A stretch of 64,000 bases of DNA from Rugalucina vietnamica. Taxonomy: Eukaryota > Mollusca > Bivalvia > Lucinida > Lucinidae. The DNA lies in assembly GCA_964017185.1 (NCBI GenBank), contig OZ024875.1, forward strand, positions 24,685,456 to 24,749,455. The letters run 5' to 3'. Below are positions 24,418-35,877 of this stretch, piece by piece; position 1 is the first letter of the stretch; each line of letters begins with the position of its first letter. The notes beneath the pieces are model-generated. The model was not told the DNA's origin, ran no database searches, and was given only the letters and a program-made list of their open reading frames with translations. A program made the position numbers and the translations under genes.

Positions 24418-26822
24418 AAGAGGACCAATTAAATGGTCCTGTAAACGCTCACCTGAGAACTGGGATATGCAACCTAAGCTGACCTTGCCGTCAAATAGGT
24501 CAAGGCCATCCCAGGGTCATGATTTATACAAACTTTGTAGAGCTATATTCATTGATGCTTCAGGCCAAGTTTCAAAATCAAAGGCCTTCTGGTTCTGAAG
24601 AAGATTTATAATGGTTTTTACTATTTATAGGCATGGTGGCCATCTTGGTTATATGACCTGGACCATTTATATTAGCTTTCACTCGCCTTTCCTAACGATG
24701 CTCCACATAAAGTTTGGCTTTGATTGGCAAAGTGGTTTCAGAGAAGAAGATCTTTGAATATTATGGTCATATAAATGTATATAGACCGAAAGTGGGGGCA
24801 GACAACCCCCTGAGGAAATTTTTTCCATCAACACAAATCTTCTGTCCATTTGCATATTCCCAGCAAGTTTCCCCCCATTTAATTACATTTTACTATTTTT
24901 CCCCATTCAAATGCATGGACAACCTATGTTGGCCTTGCCATAAAATAGGTCAAGGTCATCCCAAGGTCATGATTTATATAAACTTTGTAGAGCTTCCCTC
25001 CCTGATGCTTCATGCCATGTTTCAAAATCATAGGCCTTCTGGTTCTCGAGAAGAAGATTTTTTAAGGTTTTTTTTGCTATTTATAGTCATGGCAGCCGTC
25101 TTGGTCATGTGACCTTGACCATTTATAAAATTTTTCATTCTCCCTTCCTAAGAATACTCAACAAGATGTTTGGCTTTGATTGGCCAAACGTTTCAGAGAA
25201 AAAGATCTTTGAATGTTATGGTAATATATACATGTATATTGCCCCCGGATGGGGGCAGACCTGCCCCTGGGGTCCTTTTTTTTCAGAATCATAAATATTC
25301 AGTCCATTTGCCCATTTCCATAAAGTTTTTCCTGTCAAATGACATTTTGACAATTTTCCCCATTCAAATGCATGAGTGACCTATGTTGACCTTGCTGTAA
25401 AATAGGTCAAGGTCATCCCAGGGTCATGATTTATATATACTTTGTAGAGCTCCTCTCTCTGATGCTTCATGCCAGGTTTCAAAATCATAGGCCTTTTGGT
25501 TCTGGAGAAGAAGATTTTTAAAGGTTTTTGCTATTTATAGCCATGGTGGCCATTTTGGTCATGTGACCTTGACCATTTATATTAACTTTCAATCCCTCAT
25601 CCTAAGGATACTACATATAAAATTTGGCTTTGATTGGTTGAGCGGTTACTGAGAAAATTAAGTTTAACATTTAATTTGTAAATGACCTTTGGCCAAGGTC
25701 AAGAAATGACCTTGACCTTTAATACTCACATCACTTCATTAGCTTAACATGTTGTTTGTATCTACTTATCTTCAGGTCACAGGCTAAAAACTTCCTGAAA
25801 AATTCAATGTTTTCACTTTTTTGCTATTTATAACCATGGTGGCCATCTTGGTCATGTGACCTTGACTATTTATATTTACTTTCATTCCCTCATCCTAAGG
25901 ATACTACATATAAAATTTGGCTTTGATTGGTTGAGCAGTTACTGAGAAAATTAAGTTTAACATTTAATTTGTAAATGACCTTTGGCCAAGGTCAACCTTG
26001 ACCTTTAATACTCACATCACTTCATTAGCTTAACATGTTGTCTGTATCTACTTATTTTCAGGTCACAGGCTAAAAACTTCAATGTTTTCACTTTTTATAT
26101 GAAAAATTCAATGTTTTCACTTTTTTGCTATTATAACCATGGTGGCCATCTTGGTCATGTGACCTTGACTATTTATATTCACTTTCATTCCCTCATCCTA
26201 AGGATACTACATATAAAATTTGGCTTTGATTGGTTGAGCGGTTACTGAGAAAATTAAGTTTAACATTTAATTTGTAAATGACCTTTGGCCAAGATCAAGA
26301 AATGACCTTGACCTTTAATACTCACATCACTTCATTAGCTTAACATGTTGTCTGTACCTACTAACTTTCAGGTCACAGGCTACAAAACTTCCTGAAAAAT
26401 TCAATGTTTTCACTTTTTTCCATTGAAAAGCCTATGTAACCAAAATTGACCTAGCGGTAAAATAGGTCAAGGTCAACCCAAGGTCATGATTTATATAACC
26501 ATGATGGGCCAAAGTCCCCGATGCTACATACCATGTTTCGTCGAAATCGGTCCACTGGTTCAAGAGAAGAAGATTTTTTTATGATTTTACCATATATGGG
26601 CATGGTGGCCATCTTGGTCATGTGACCTGGATCATTTATATAAACTTTCGTTCCCTCTTCCTAAGGATGCTCCACATGAAGTTTGGCTTTGATTGGCCCA
26701 GTGGTTTCAGAGGAGAAGATCTCTGAAATTGTGGATGGACAATGGCGGACGCCGGACGGACGCTGGAGCATGGCCATCCTATAAGCCCACCTTGTGAGCC
26801 TTCAGCTCAGGTGAGCTAAAAA
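24418..26822 (+). mobile_element. GCTCACC-family element, 2.4 kb copy
   Basis: Starts AAGAGGACCAATTAAATGGTCC (the 5' palindrome has gained a few bases in its loop) and ends with a worn hairpin (CTTCAGCTCAGGTGAGCT) and TAAAAA. Inside are two modules with the GGGGGCAGAC block and three ~320 bp modules built on 'ggctttgattggttgagcgg' and 'atgacctttggccaaggtca'. Confidence 0.8.
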
Positions 26823-28504
26823 TGCACTTCTGGATACCATCAGGTTTATGACTGCCCCAAAAACATTGATGGGATAATGATGAACTCACTCAGTAACTGG
26901 ACTTGAATCTGGTATATTCAAAATTCCCTGACATTTACCAACCAGAGGACCAATGGTCCTGTAAACACTCACCTGAGATCTGGGATATGCAACCTCAGCT
27001 GACCTTGCCATAAAATAGGTCAAGATCATTCGGGGGGTCATGATTATACAAACTTTAAAGAGCTCCATTACTGATGCTTCAGGCAAAGTTTCAAAATCAT
27101 AGGTCTTCCGGTTCTAAAGAATAAGATTTATAAAGGTTTTTGCTATTTATAGCAATGGTGGCCATCTTAGTCATGTGAGCTTGACCATTTATATAAACAT
27201 TCATTCCCCTTTCCTAACAATGCTCCACATAAAGTTTGGCTTTGTTTGGCCAAGCGGGTTCAGAGAAGATGTTTGAATATTATGGTCATATACATGTACA
27301 GTGGTGCTATGGCTAAAAACCCAATTTTGCACAGTTCGCGCTGATCACTAAGTCTTGTGATTTTTCGCGGCGAAACCACCGCGAAATTTCACCGGCCAAG
27401 GGAAAATTTAAACGGTTAATCGGTTAATTTTTTCGCGGCGAAAATCCGATTTTCGCGGTGAAATTTCGCCGTGTTTCGCGGCGTATTTCGTTTTTTAACG
27501 TTTACAACAGGTAAGTTAAAATTTCCTATTTCACCGCGAAACACGGTGAAATACCTATAAATGTTAACATCAAATTATTTATTTTTAATTTAATGACCAC
27601 ACTATGATTCATCTGTTCCTAGTATAGATCGTGATTTACGTGCACATTAATAGTATGATTGTACAATTACAATGTATGCATGTATAGAAATGAACAACGT
27701 GCATAATGCGACTTTTCCATTGGTATTACATGGTACGCTAGCGAAATCACGGATAGACGAAAATATTTATAACGTAATGAGCCAGCTCGTTGAATCTAAC
27801 TTTGTTTGTTTCTTTAATTAAATTATTTACGTCCAAATCAACAGCAATGTTCATGTCGGGACGCTGCTTCCGTTTTATGGGACGTCATGATATCCAACAA
27901 GTGTTTGAAATATAACCATCCCTCTAAGCCAATACTGCTTATATGTATGGATGGTTTGACTTGAAACCTTTTTTCCTAGGCAGGCACAGACATGAGCGGT
28001 AAACCAGTAATCAGATGATCAGTCAATAGCGTATATGCTTTGCCTGAAGGCAAAAGCAGCCCATCTATTTCTTGAGGTCCCAATGGGTAGGGGCCATCTA
28101 ACTTTGTGCCTTGTTTTGTAGCACAAACATGGTCTAAAGGGTATTGCTCAATTAACTGTTAGATTCCTTGCTTTCTTTTTTGAACAATTTCCTCAATTGC
28201 TTCACTTTATAGCGTTTAAGCTGCGAACTACGATAACTTAATATGAGCTCAACCATGTAAAAAACAACAGAACAAAAAGAGACACATTGACATTTGCTGG
28301 TTACCACTCTGATCACCCTCTATGAATGCCAGCACAAGACTAATCGCAATCATGTCGATTTATACATTGTGCTTGCCTAGTAGAAGTACAACTAGCGAAG
28401 ATTAGCCTGAGTTCAGTTTAACAGTTAACAATGTTTGAGTCCCATGGCGACAACACTTTCAGGATAAATACATGTATACCGGTTTTGCTCAAGTACGAAA
28501 CCCA

Positions 28505-28580
28505 ACGAATATAGGAATCGAACACAGGACATTTTGATTCCGGTCAATTCCTACATTCCACCACTAGGATTCTGCGCTCA
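28505..28580 (-). repeat. tRNA-like SINE head or pseudo-tRNA
   Basis: On the minus strand, 'cctagtggtggaatgtagg' fits an A box and TGTTCGATTCC is a near-perfect Pol III B box ~45 bases later. The acceptor stem cannot be closed, so it is not called a working tRNA. Confidence 0.5.
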
Positions 28581-29639
28581 ACTTTGTTTTAATTTATCTG
28601 TTCATCATCGATTTATGCGACATGCGCTAATATTGCCACGGTGCGTACTCGTGGCCCTTACTGTATATATGTGTCCCGAAATAAACTGAAAACTTTATAT
28701 GGCCCATTTCTTACACAAAATTAGTGTAAAAGTAAATTGAACTACAATACTTTGTTTTAAACACAGTGTCCTCCCTTTTACTAGTGTAGTGTGCCTTGTA
28801 TACAACGAGGTTTTGACATTCGACATGTGTCATAGGGCGAAATAAATGTATTGTAACTATTTATTTCTCATTGCTTTTGTTGTTATTTATTTCCCACAAC
28901 ATTTTCAGTTTCCTATAAACTCCCTTCCCATAGCCATCCTTTACTTCTGTAGTGTTACCCTTTTTAGGTAGGCATAGCTTTAATTTGGTATTGTTCGCTA
29001 TCTGGTGTTACCTTGTATCGCTTCGGTACACTTGGCATATTATCATCCGCCATTTTCATCCATCTGTTTATTATTGTCACGATGTAGATCAGAAAATATA
29101 TGTTGTTGTACCATATATTTACAGGTTAGTGATGTTAATATTCATTTTAGTCATTAATACATTAGGCAAAAGCTTTTATATGTATTTTGAAGAAGCTTTA
29201 ATCACTTTAAATTAGGATTATTCAGAGGCAAGATAGAATGACGCATCGATAATTGGGTCATGTGTATTGTTTACATTTGTTTACTTTTTGCATTAGGACT
29301 GTCTTAATGCTCTGATTGTATTTGATTGTCTTTGATTGTAATTGACACTTGGCATATTATCATCCGCCATTTTCATCCATCTGTTTATTATTGTCACGAT
29401 GTAGATCAGAAAATATATGTTGTTGTACCATATATTTACAGGCTTTCTAGTCCTTTGAAACCCACGACATTTAGCGTTGTGCACGATAGTTATGGGGCAC
29501 GTATACACCGCAGCCGTGGACATTGGTGGCCAGTAACGAATGGACCAAGCCTGATTGCTGAGAAGGGATTCAAAACCCCGTCCCTTTCATTGATACATCG
29601 ATTCACAACATGTGTAGCATACATATGTGTACGAGGACG

Positions 29640-29960
29640 CCTCTATTTATACACTAGTGACGTCACACCTCTCTTGTGATTGGATCAAATCCATTTTCGG
29701 AACTTCCGGAAGTCTACTATTTGTTGACATTGAACACGTGTTTTGGGCCCAACATTTTCGTTGACTGTGAAGCTAATCTCGTGATCATCGACAGGGAATC
29801 GACTTCAAGAGTGAGCCAGCGGACATCAACGAGTGTTTCAATTCAACTGGATTAAACTGTGACTTGTGATCATTTTTCGTGATCATATACTTTGTTTTTG
29901 TGTTGTGTGATTATACATGTGCTTTGGATATATGTATTTTTGGATTATCGATGGATTTAG
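29640..29960 (+). promoter_or_regulatory. Promoter-like island: TATTTATA, CRE, CCAAT (inverted), palindromic ETS
   Basis: Within 70 bp there is TATTTATA (29644-29651), a perfect CRE TGACGTCA (29658-29665), inverted CCAAT (ATTGG, 29679-29683) and a palindromic ETS site ACTTCCGGAAGT (29702-29713). About 240 bp downstream ATGGATTTAGAG/GTAACC looks like a short first coding exon with a splice donor. The order with TATA upstream of the CRE is unusual, so the direction is not proven. Confidence 0.45.
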
Positions 29961-30605
29961 AGGTAACCTTAAGTCATTTCTATCTTGCCAATATTATGAA
30001 GCAATGTGGTTGCTATTCATTTCAGCAAATTTAATGGCTAGTTAGGTTAACTGACTATTTATGCAACAAAACACTTTCTGTGCATATAGTTTGTTTACAT
30101 ATTTTCTGCATATGTGTAACTGCCAAGATGTTGTGTTTTAATACGTCATTTATCTTCATTCATTTTTCATTTGAGCTTTGTCAGCTTTTTAATTGTGGTT
30201 GCTCTTCTGTTTGGGTAGTGTAGAGTAGGAACGGCTTAGAAAACCCAGGCCCAAGTCCAAGTCCCGACCCGGTAGATTTGCGCGCATCCTATAATCAATA
30301 TCCTATAAATAGCCCACGCGAATATCCCTCAATTTCCGGCTTTCTCCGCCCTTTCATAGAAAATCCCTGAAACTTCTCAAAATGAAGCGTTAATTCCCTT
30401 CCCAGGAATATGAGAACCCAATTTCTTATAGGAACTTAATCAATTTCCTTAATTTCTCGAATTTTGAAACAAAATGGGTGTTTCGGTGTGAATTTCCGAC
30501 TTAGAAATTTTCCGAGTTTCGAAAATAACCGATACGGAACGAAGCTGCTCATGCGTCGCCGAAATGGAGTAAATAAGTATTTAATATACACCTAGCTTAT
30601 CAAAT

Positions 30606-30692
30606 AGCCGGATAGCGCAACTGATAGAGTGTCTGTCTTAGTACTCTGCACTTATGGATCCGTAGGTCGTGTGTTCAAGACTCCACCGAGGC
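30606..30692 (+). repeat. tRNA-like sequence (SINE head) with T-run terminator
   Basis: 'ggatagcgcaactgatagag' resembles an A box, and GTGTTCAAGACTCC a B box with correct spacing apart from an enlarged middle. 'accgaggcagatatttttt' would be acceptor plus Pol III terminator. Only about four acceptor pairs form, so this is a tRNA-derived repeat and not a tRNA gene. Confidence 0.5.
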
Positions 30693-30927
30693 AGATATTT
30701 TTTGTCATTATTTTTATTCTTTTTCTTCAATACAATGAAGAAAAGAATATTTTGAAGCGGTTCTGATTTTTTTCAGGCGTCTCAAAGTTATGATATCTGT
30801 CAACCGTTGTGCATTTATTCAGTGCACTATACACATCGTTAAAGCAGCGTTTTGACAGCGGATTTCCGATAAATTTTCGGTATTTTGCGTATTTTGGAGA
30901 TAACTTCGTGCGGGTTTTGACTATTCG

Positions 30928-31026
30928 GATTTTCACATTTTGAACGCGCAATTTGCGGCTTATTTTCACATTTTGAACAAGCAATTTGCGGCGGATTTTC
31001 ACATTTTGAACGCGCAATTTGCGGCG
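30928..31026 (+). repeat. 33 bp tandem repeat, three units
   Basis: 'attttcacattttgaacgcg' + 'caatttgcggc' is repeated three times with small changes (one unit has AAGC for CGCG). It creates a repetitive minus-strand frame that is not a gene. Confidence 0.9.
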
Positions 31027-31944
31027 ATTTTTGTGTAATTTTGAGATATTTCCGTGCGGTTTTGTTTAGCCGGATTTTCGTTTGTTTTCGACATTTTGCT
31101 ATTTGCTTGCGTTTTGGTCAAGGAACCGCGGGATATCGGTCATTTGGCGTTAATATCGAAGCGCTATTTATTTTTTCTCGTATAACGCAATTCTGTTCAG
31201 TGTGTAGAACACACGCAAACGTATAAAAAAATATACTGTGCAGTTTAAACAACACAGTAAGATTTTGATAAAGGAAAGTGTCGTAAACCTACGACCAATT
31301 CTTGTGCACGCTTGAAAATCATTCAGGACTGACAGACTTGGACTGTGGAGTTTTGTTTTTCTCCTAAAAAAAAAAAAAAAAAAAGTACGTAAACGGATTA
31401 AGACTGTATTTCACTTGAGCCTTACAAAACTGTATTGTATACAGTGCGCGTTATCACACACTGGCCACCAATGTCCACGGCTGCGGTGTATACGTGCCCC
31501 ATTCTATCGTGCACAACGCTAAATATCGTGGGTTTCAAAGGACTAGAAAGCCTGTAAATATATGGTACAACAACATATATTTTCTGATCTATTTCGCCCT
31601 ATGACACATGCACGTATGTGTTCCAAGCCATCCGTACATGTGGATTTTAGAAGGCACATAACATGCTGTTTAACTCAAAACGGTTAGCAAAAGAACCCCA
31701 TCAATTATTGACAATTTCGACACAGTTGTGTACATGTACGTTGCTGTACTGCTCGTATGCGATCGAATATCGTATCGACCTGGTGAAGGTCGTATGTCGA
31801 TTTCAACGAAACGGCGTCAACTTGACGTAATCGCAAATTCACTGACGCTTTTAGCAGTGTCATTACCACAGGCGATTTAATGTCTAAAGAAGAGTTGAAG
31901 CCGATTGCTTCATCATAATGAGTCCAAAGACTTGTATACATATG

Positions 31945-32125
31945 TGGGTTGGGATCGCGGTGGCATAGTTGTAGTGCATCAGACTCCGAATCGAGAGGTT
32001 CGATCCGCACTGGTGACACCGTGTTGTGTCCTTGAGTAAGGCACATTAACTACCCACAGTACTACTTAATACCCAGGAAACGGTAGCTCCGTCCAGACAT
32101 GACTGAAAAATTGGTGACTTTGACG
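31945..32125 (+). repeat. tRNA-derived SINE with V-type central domain
   Basis: The A-box-like GTGGCATAGTTGTAGTGC and a B box GGTTCGATCC (31997-32006) form the tRNA head. The central 'gtgttgtgtccttgagtaag' + GCACATTAAC matches the conserved SINE core (GTGTCCTTGGGCAAGGCAC form) shared among animal V-SINEs. The 3' part 'ctccgtccagacatgactga' recurs in opposite orientation at 50087-50115. Non-coding, Pol III type. Confidence 0.75.
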
Positions 32126-32198
32126 TTCAGCCTCAATACAAACAAACTAATCTGTGGGCAATCATCCCATGAAAATTGCTTTCGCCGCTATTATACAA

Positions 32199-32332
32199 TT
32201 ATTGACTTCAATGAGGTAGATATAAGGATTTATCTACCTAAGAAAGTGATATTCACCAAGGCCGCAGGCCGAGGTGAATATCACTTTTGAAGGTAGATAA
32301 ATCCTTATATCTACCGAAATTGAAGTCAATAA
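32199..32332. repeat. 134 bp near-perfect palindrome (fold-back unit)
   Basis: Arms of ~58 bp (32199-32257 and 32273-32332) pair with only a few mismatches. The short centre AAGGCCGCAGGCCGA is itself partly self-complementary. The outer ends read TTATTGACTTCAAT / ATTGAAGTCAATAA. Confidence 0.9.
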
Positions 32333-33045
32333 CTGTTTTGTTATATGACTTTTCCACTGTTTTAATGTTTATTTTATATTTTCATTAAAATAAATAAATG
32401 AACAAAATCATTACAGCTAGATAAAGAGGAGCAATTTATTATAATTGAAGAATAATTTTGTTTGTTCTTAATAAAACCTATCTTATGGGTTCTCATAAAA
32501 ATCACCACAATGAAACAATTCCAATGGGTACCAACAACATAGGTTCTTATGAAAAATAAACAAAAATATCCCTTAACTATCACCAAATACACCTCATTAT
32601 CTAGTGCTTTGTTTACCTGTAAAAGTTTGTTACTGGAAAGCATGTAGATTTCATGAACTGAAATGAGCTCAGGCTATTTATAGCTAACTGGCAGGTTTTA
32701 GACACATACAGCAAATCATGTCAATTTCACGTAGCCCATGCTGATTTCATGGTGATGGGTTCTCAGGAGGGTAATATAGATTTTGGAAGTTAATATAGAA
32801 AAACTGTCAAAATAATTAACCTCGAGGAACTGGTTTGATCCGGTTTTCATCAGTTTGGTCTTGTTGTCAAGCAAATATTAGGATTTATTAAAACTGAATG
32901 AGCCAATCGGAAGACAGGATTTTCTTCAGTCATATAACAAAAGCTTTTGTTCTGTTAATTAAGCTAGATAATATGATCTTTTATTATATGGCAAGTGATG
33001 AAATATAGAGAAATATGTATTAAATATAACCAATATTTGAAAAGG

Positions 33046-33102
33046 TTATATTTTCACATGTGAAAATATAAAAAAGTTATATTTTCACATGTGAAAATAT
33101 AA
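33046..33102. repeat. Two adjacent identical 26 bp perfect palindromes
   Basis: TTATATTTTCACATGTGAAAATATAA (given here as half-site TTATATTTTCACA and its inverse) occupies 33046-33071 and 33077-33102, separated by 5 bp. Each centre is a CACATGTG E-box. Confidence 0.95.
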
Positions 33103-33188
33103 GATTTGGGAATATGCAAATTACGATTCCACCGTTTTATTTCTAATTTATACATAACTAAATTTTATAATCTATACACACACAATAG

Positions 33189-33236
33189 TGACGTAATGAC
33201 GTGACGTAATGACGTCGTTTAAGATTTTGACGTCAT
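33189..33236. promoter_or_regulatory. Cluster of five CRE/ATF-type TGACG sites
   Basis: TGACGTAA, TGACGTGA, TGACGTAA, TGACGTCG and TTGACGTCAT follow each other within 48 bp. The spacing and number exceed chance in AT-rich DNA. Which gene, if any, they serve is unknown. Confidence 0.55.
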
Positions 33237-34943
33237 ATGCTTTAGCGCGCAACGTTACAATGACTACATGCAATATAATAAAAAGAAAATTCAAGTTTTT
33301 GTCGTGAATATGACTTTTATTTAATCTTGTGAAGTGAAAAAAATTTATATTTCATGAGTATTATCGAGTAAGTCTGATTGATTTGAAAAAGAAGCATGAA
33401 AATAAACTATGGTCTCAGAAACTGCAAAGCAGTTAAAACACGAATAAAACACGTAACTTAAACGATTATCATACAAAATTGAAATTAAAACAAATATTTA
33501 TACGACTTGAAAGGAAATAAATGCATACAAATTAAAATGAAATTTAAACAATAAAACTTTTGTGACTGTCGGGACTAAAACGATCATTATACAAAATTGA
33601 AACGAAAACGAAATATTGATACGACTTGAAATGATATAAAAACATCCAAAATAAAATAAGATTTAAAGAAAAAAAAAAAAAAAACTTTTTCGCCGTGTTT
33701 CGCGGCGAAATTCCGCGCTGACTTTTATTTTTCACACAATTTCGCCGCGAAATTCTACAATTAGCCGTTAACAAATTAGCCGTTAAAACAACTAATTTGG
33801 GCTTTTAGCCATAACACCACTGTATACAGCCCAGGTGCAAGGGGCAGACAACCCCTGAGAACATTTTTTCCATAACATAAATCTTGTGCCCATTTGCATA
33901 CTCCCAGCAACTTTCCCCCCCATTTAATTACATTTTACTAATTATCCCCATTCAAATGCACTGGCAACCTATGTTGACCTTGCAGTAAAATAGGTCGTCA
34001 TTTCAGGGTCATGATTTATATAAACTTTGTAAAGCTCCTCCCCCGGATGCTTCATGTCAAGTTTCAAAATCATAGGCCTTCTGGTTCTGGAGAAGAGGAT
34101 TTTTAAAGGTTTTTGCTATTTATAGCCATGGTGGCCATCTTGGTCATGTGACCTTGACCATGTATATAAACTTTTGTTCCTCCATCCCAAGGATACTACA
34201 TATCAAATTTGGCTTTGATTAGTCATGTGGTTACTGAGAAAATTAAGTTTTACATTTAATTTGTAAATGACCTTTGGTCATGGTCATTTCTTGACCTTGG
34301 CCAAAGGTCATTTACAAATTAAATGACCAAGCCATTAAATACTCACAACAAGATGGCCACCATGGCTATAAATAGCAAAAACCTTTAAAAATCTTCTCCA
34401 GAACCAAAAGGCCTATGATTTTGAAACTTGGCATGAAGCATCCGGGGGAGGAGCTTCACAAAGTTAAAGGGCCAAGCCATTAAATACTCACAACATTTCA
34501 TTAGCTCAACATGTTGTCTGTACCTACCAACTTTCAGGTCACAGGCTACAAAAGTTCCTGAAAAATTCAATGTTTTCACTTTTTTCCACTGAAAAGTAAC
34601 CTTGCCGTAAAATAGGTCACCCACCAAAGGTCATGATTTACATAAACTTTGATGGGCCAGAGTCCCCGATGCTACATACCAAGTTTCATTGAAATCGGTC
34701 CACCGGTTCCAGAGATTTTTTTTTATGGTTTTTACCATATATGGGCATGGCGGCCATCTTGGTCATGTGACCTGGACCATTTATATAAACTTTGGTAGCA
34801 TGGCCATCCTATAAGCTCACCTTTTGAGCCTTTGGCTCAGGTGAGCTAAAAATTTCAAATTTCCCAGACAGTTTGCAAAATTCCCTGACCTTGAAAAAAT
34901 TAAAATTTCCCTGACTTTTCCCTGACTCGTGGCAACCCTGTAA

Positions 34944-35877
34944 TACGAGGGTCATTCAATAAGTAATGCAATATTGACCACATCTTTTTGTTTGAACACG
35001 TTATTAAAGTTTGATTTAGCTTTCTTGAAACATAAATTCAATTCGCCCTCTGCGAGACAGTTCAACACCTAGTCACATGCTCGACTTTCCGTTGTCTAGC
35101 AACAATAGAACACTAGGAAAAGGCACTTGGCCATGACTCTAAAACCCGTTGCCATGGTAACAGAAAAACCAAATTAAACATATTCACTTTATTTTCTTAC
35201 ACCGAACTTAAAATAGTTGCATTTAGTGTTCAAGATAATGTAATCTGATCGACATATTTTAAATGACACCCAATCAAAGTTAAAAAAATGACTAAAATTT
35301 ATCTTTCGAAGGGTGAAAAATGGGGGTAGAGATACAATTTCTACTACAGTTTGACATCTAGTTTGTTTAATCGAATATGTATACGCCTATTTGTTTCTGT
35401 CACTGACGCTTTGTAAACTACATGCTATAAAATGCAATTCTCAGATAACATATTTCGTTGCCTAGCAACCAAAATCTATGAAAAATGCAAAAATCGAAAT
35501 TGCATAGGTTCTGGCGTTGCTAAGCAACAATTGGCATGCATGGGGCTGTATGAACATTGCAGTTGCCTAGAAAGTTCTGGCTAAGGTGACATTACACAAA
35601 CATGTTCATAGATAGCTATTTAAAACACCAACAAAGAAATGCCAAAGCTTTATGTTTATTTATTTGATTTTTGAAAAGTGGTTTTCGCGGCCATGCCACG
35701 TTCGCTGCCGTTCTATGGTTGCTAAGCAACATAAAGTGTATGGTCCGATTTAGTTGATGTTTATTTTCCTGAATGCAGATTGTATAAAACTTTCAAAAAT
35801 TAAAAACACTACCTCTGTCAGATAAAATTACACAAAAATACGCAACATATTGCATTACTTTTTGAATGACCTACGTA
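34944..35877. mobile_element. Mariner-like element, 934 bp, rich in RFX X-box-like palindromes
   Basis: TACGAGGGTCATTCAATAAG and its inverse with two changes (CTTTTTGAATGACCTACGTA) form the ends; both continue with TAATGCAATAT. The ends have the style of mariner TIRs and are bounded by TA. No transposase frame is left. Inside are five 13-14 bp palindromes of the GTTGCYNNGCAAC type (35091, 35148, 35457, 35516 and 35718). Confidence 0.75.

Larger units (their letters stand above)
28825..31609. mobile_element. 2.8 kb nested element with ATGTGTCATAGGGCGAAAT ends
   Basis: ATGTGTCATAGGGCGAAATA at 28825-28844 is matched in inverse at 31590-31609. A second inverted pair lies inside (about 29410-29534 against 31459-31580, ~125 bp, ~95% identical by eye), and a 98 bp direct repeat lies at 29028-29125 and 29345-29442. 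This could be one element with compound ends or two nested copies of one family. It contains a promoter-like segment (29640-29960) but no recognisable protein gene. Confidence 0.65.
27299..33822. mobile_element. 6.5 kb TIR transposon (CAGTGGTG ends, TA duplication)
   Basis: CAGTGGTGCTATGGCTAAAA at the left and its inverse with one mismatch at the right. The match continues into CCCAATTT. Flanking TA occurs on both sides, and removing the element restores 'acatgtatacagccc', as in sister copies. Both subterminal regions (27365-27545 and 33685-33760) carry many TTTCGCGGCGAAA-type palindromes. No transposase frame is visible; much of the length is later insertions, including the TIR element at 28825-31609, a SINE and a fold-back. 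The superfamily is uncertain, because the ends resemble hAT or EnSpm but the duplication is 2 bp. Confidence 0.75.
26941..34852 (+). mobile_element. GCTCACC-family element enlarged to 7.9 kb by a nested transposon
   Basis: Starts ACCAGAGGACCAATGGTCCT and ends at the terminal hairpin near 34852. About 1.4 kb is the element itself; 27299-33822 is a separate TIR transposon. The block at 34290-34480 contains an inverted piece of its own module ('caagatggccaccatggcta' on the plus strand), so the copy was also internally rearranged. Confidence 0.75.
24246..34940. mobile_element. CAGGGTTGCCAC MITE split by two later insertions
   Basis: The left end CAGGGTTGCCACGCTCAGG at 24246 and the inverse end GTGGCAACCCTG at 34929-34940 both lead into runs of TTCCCTGAC repeats, on opposite strands. 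Between the ends only ~370 bp belong to this element (24246-24417, 26823-26940 and 34853-34940). The rest is two GCTCACC-family copies. The 'aaaattccctgacatttacc' piece at about 26920-26940 is the surviving middle. Flanks give no clear 8 bp duplication, partly because a mariner-like element abuts the right end. Confidence 0.65.

Noticed and set aside
30606..30692. Functional tRNA gene.
   Set aside because: Internal promoter boxes are recognisable, but the acceptor and anticodon stems do not close. It is better explained as a SINE head.
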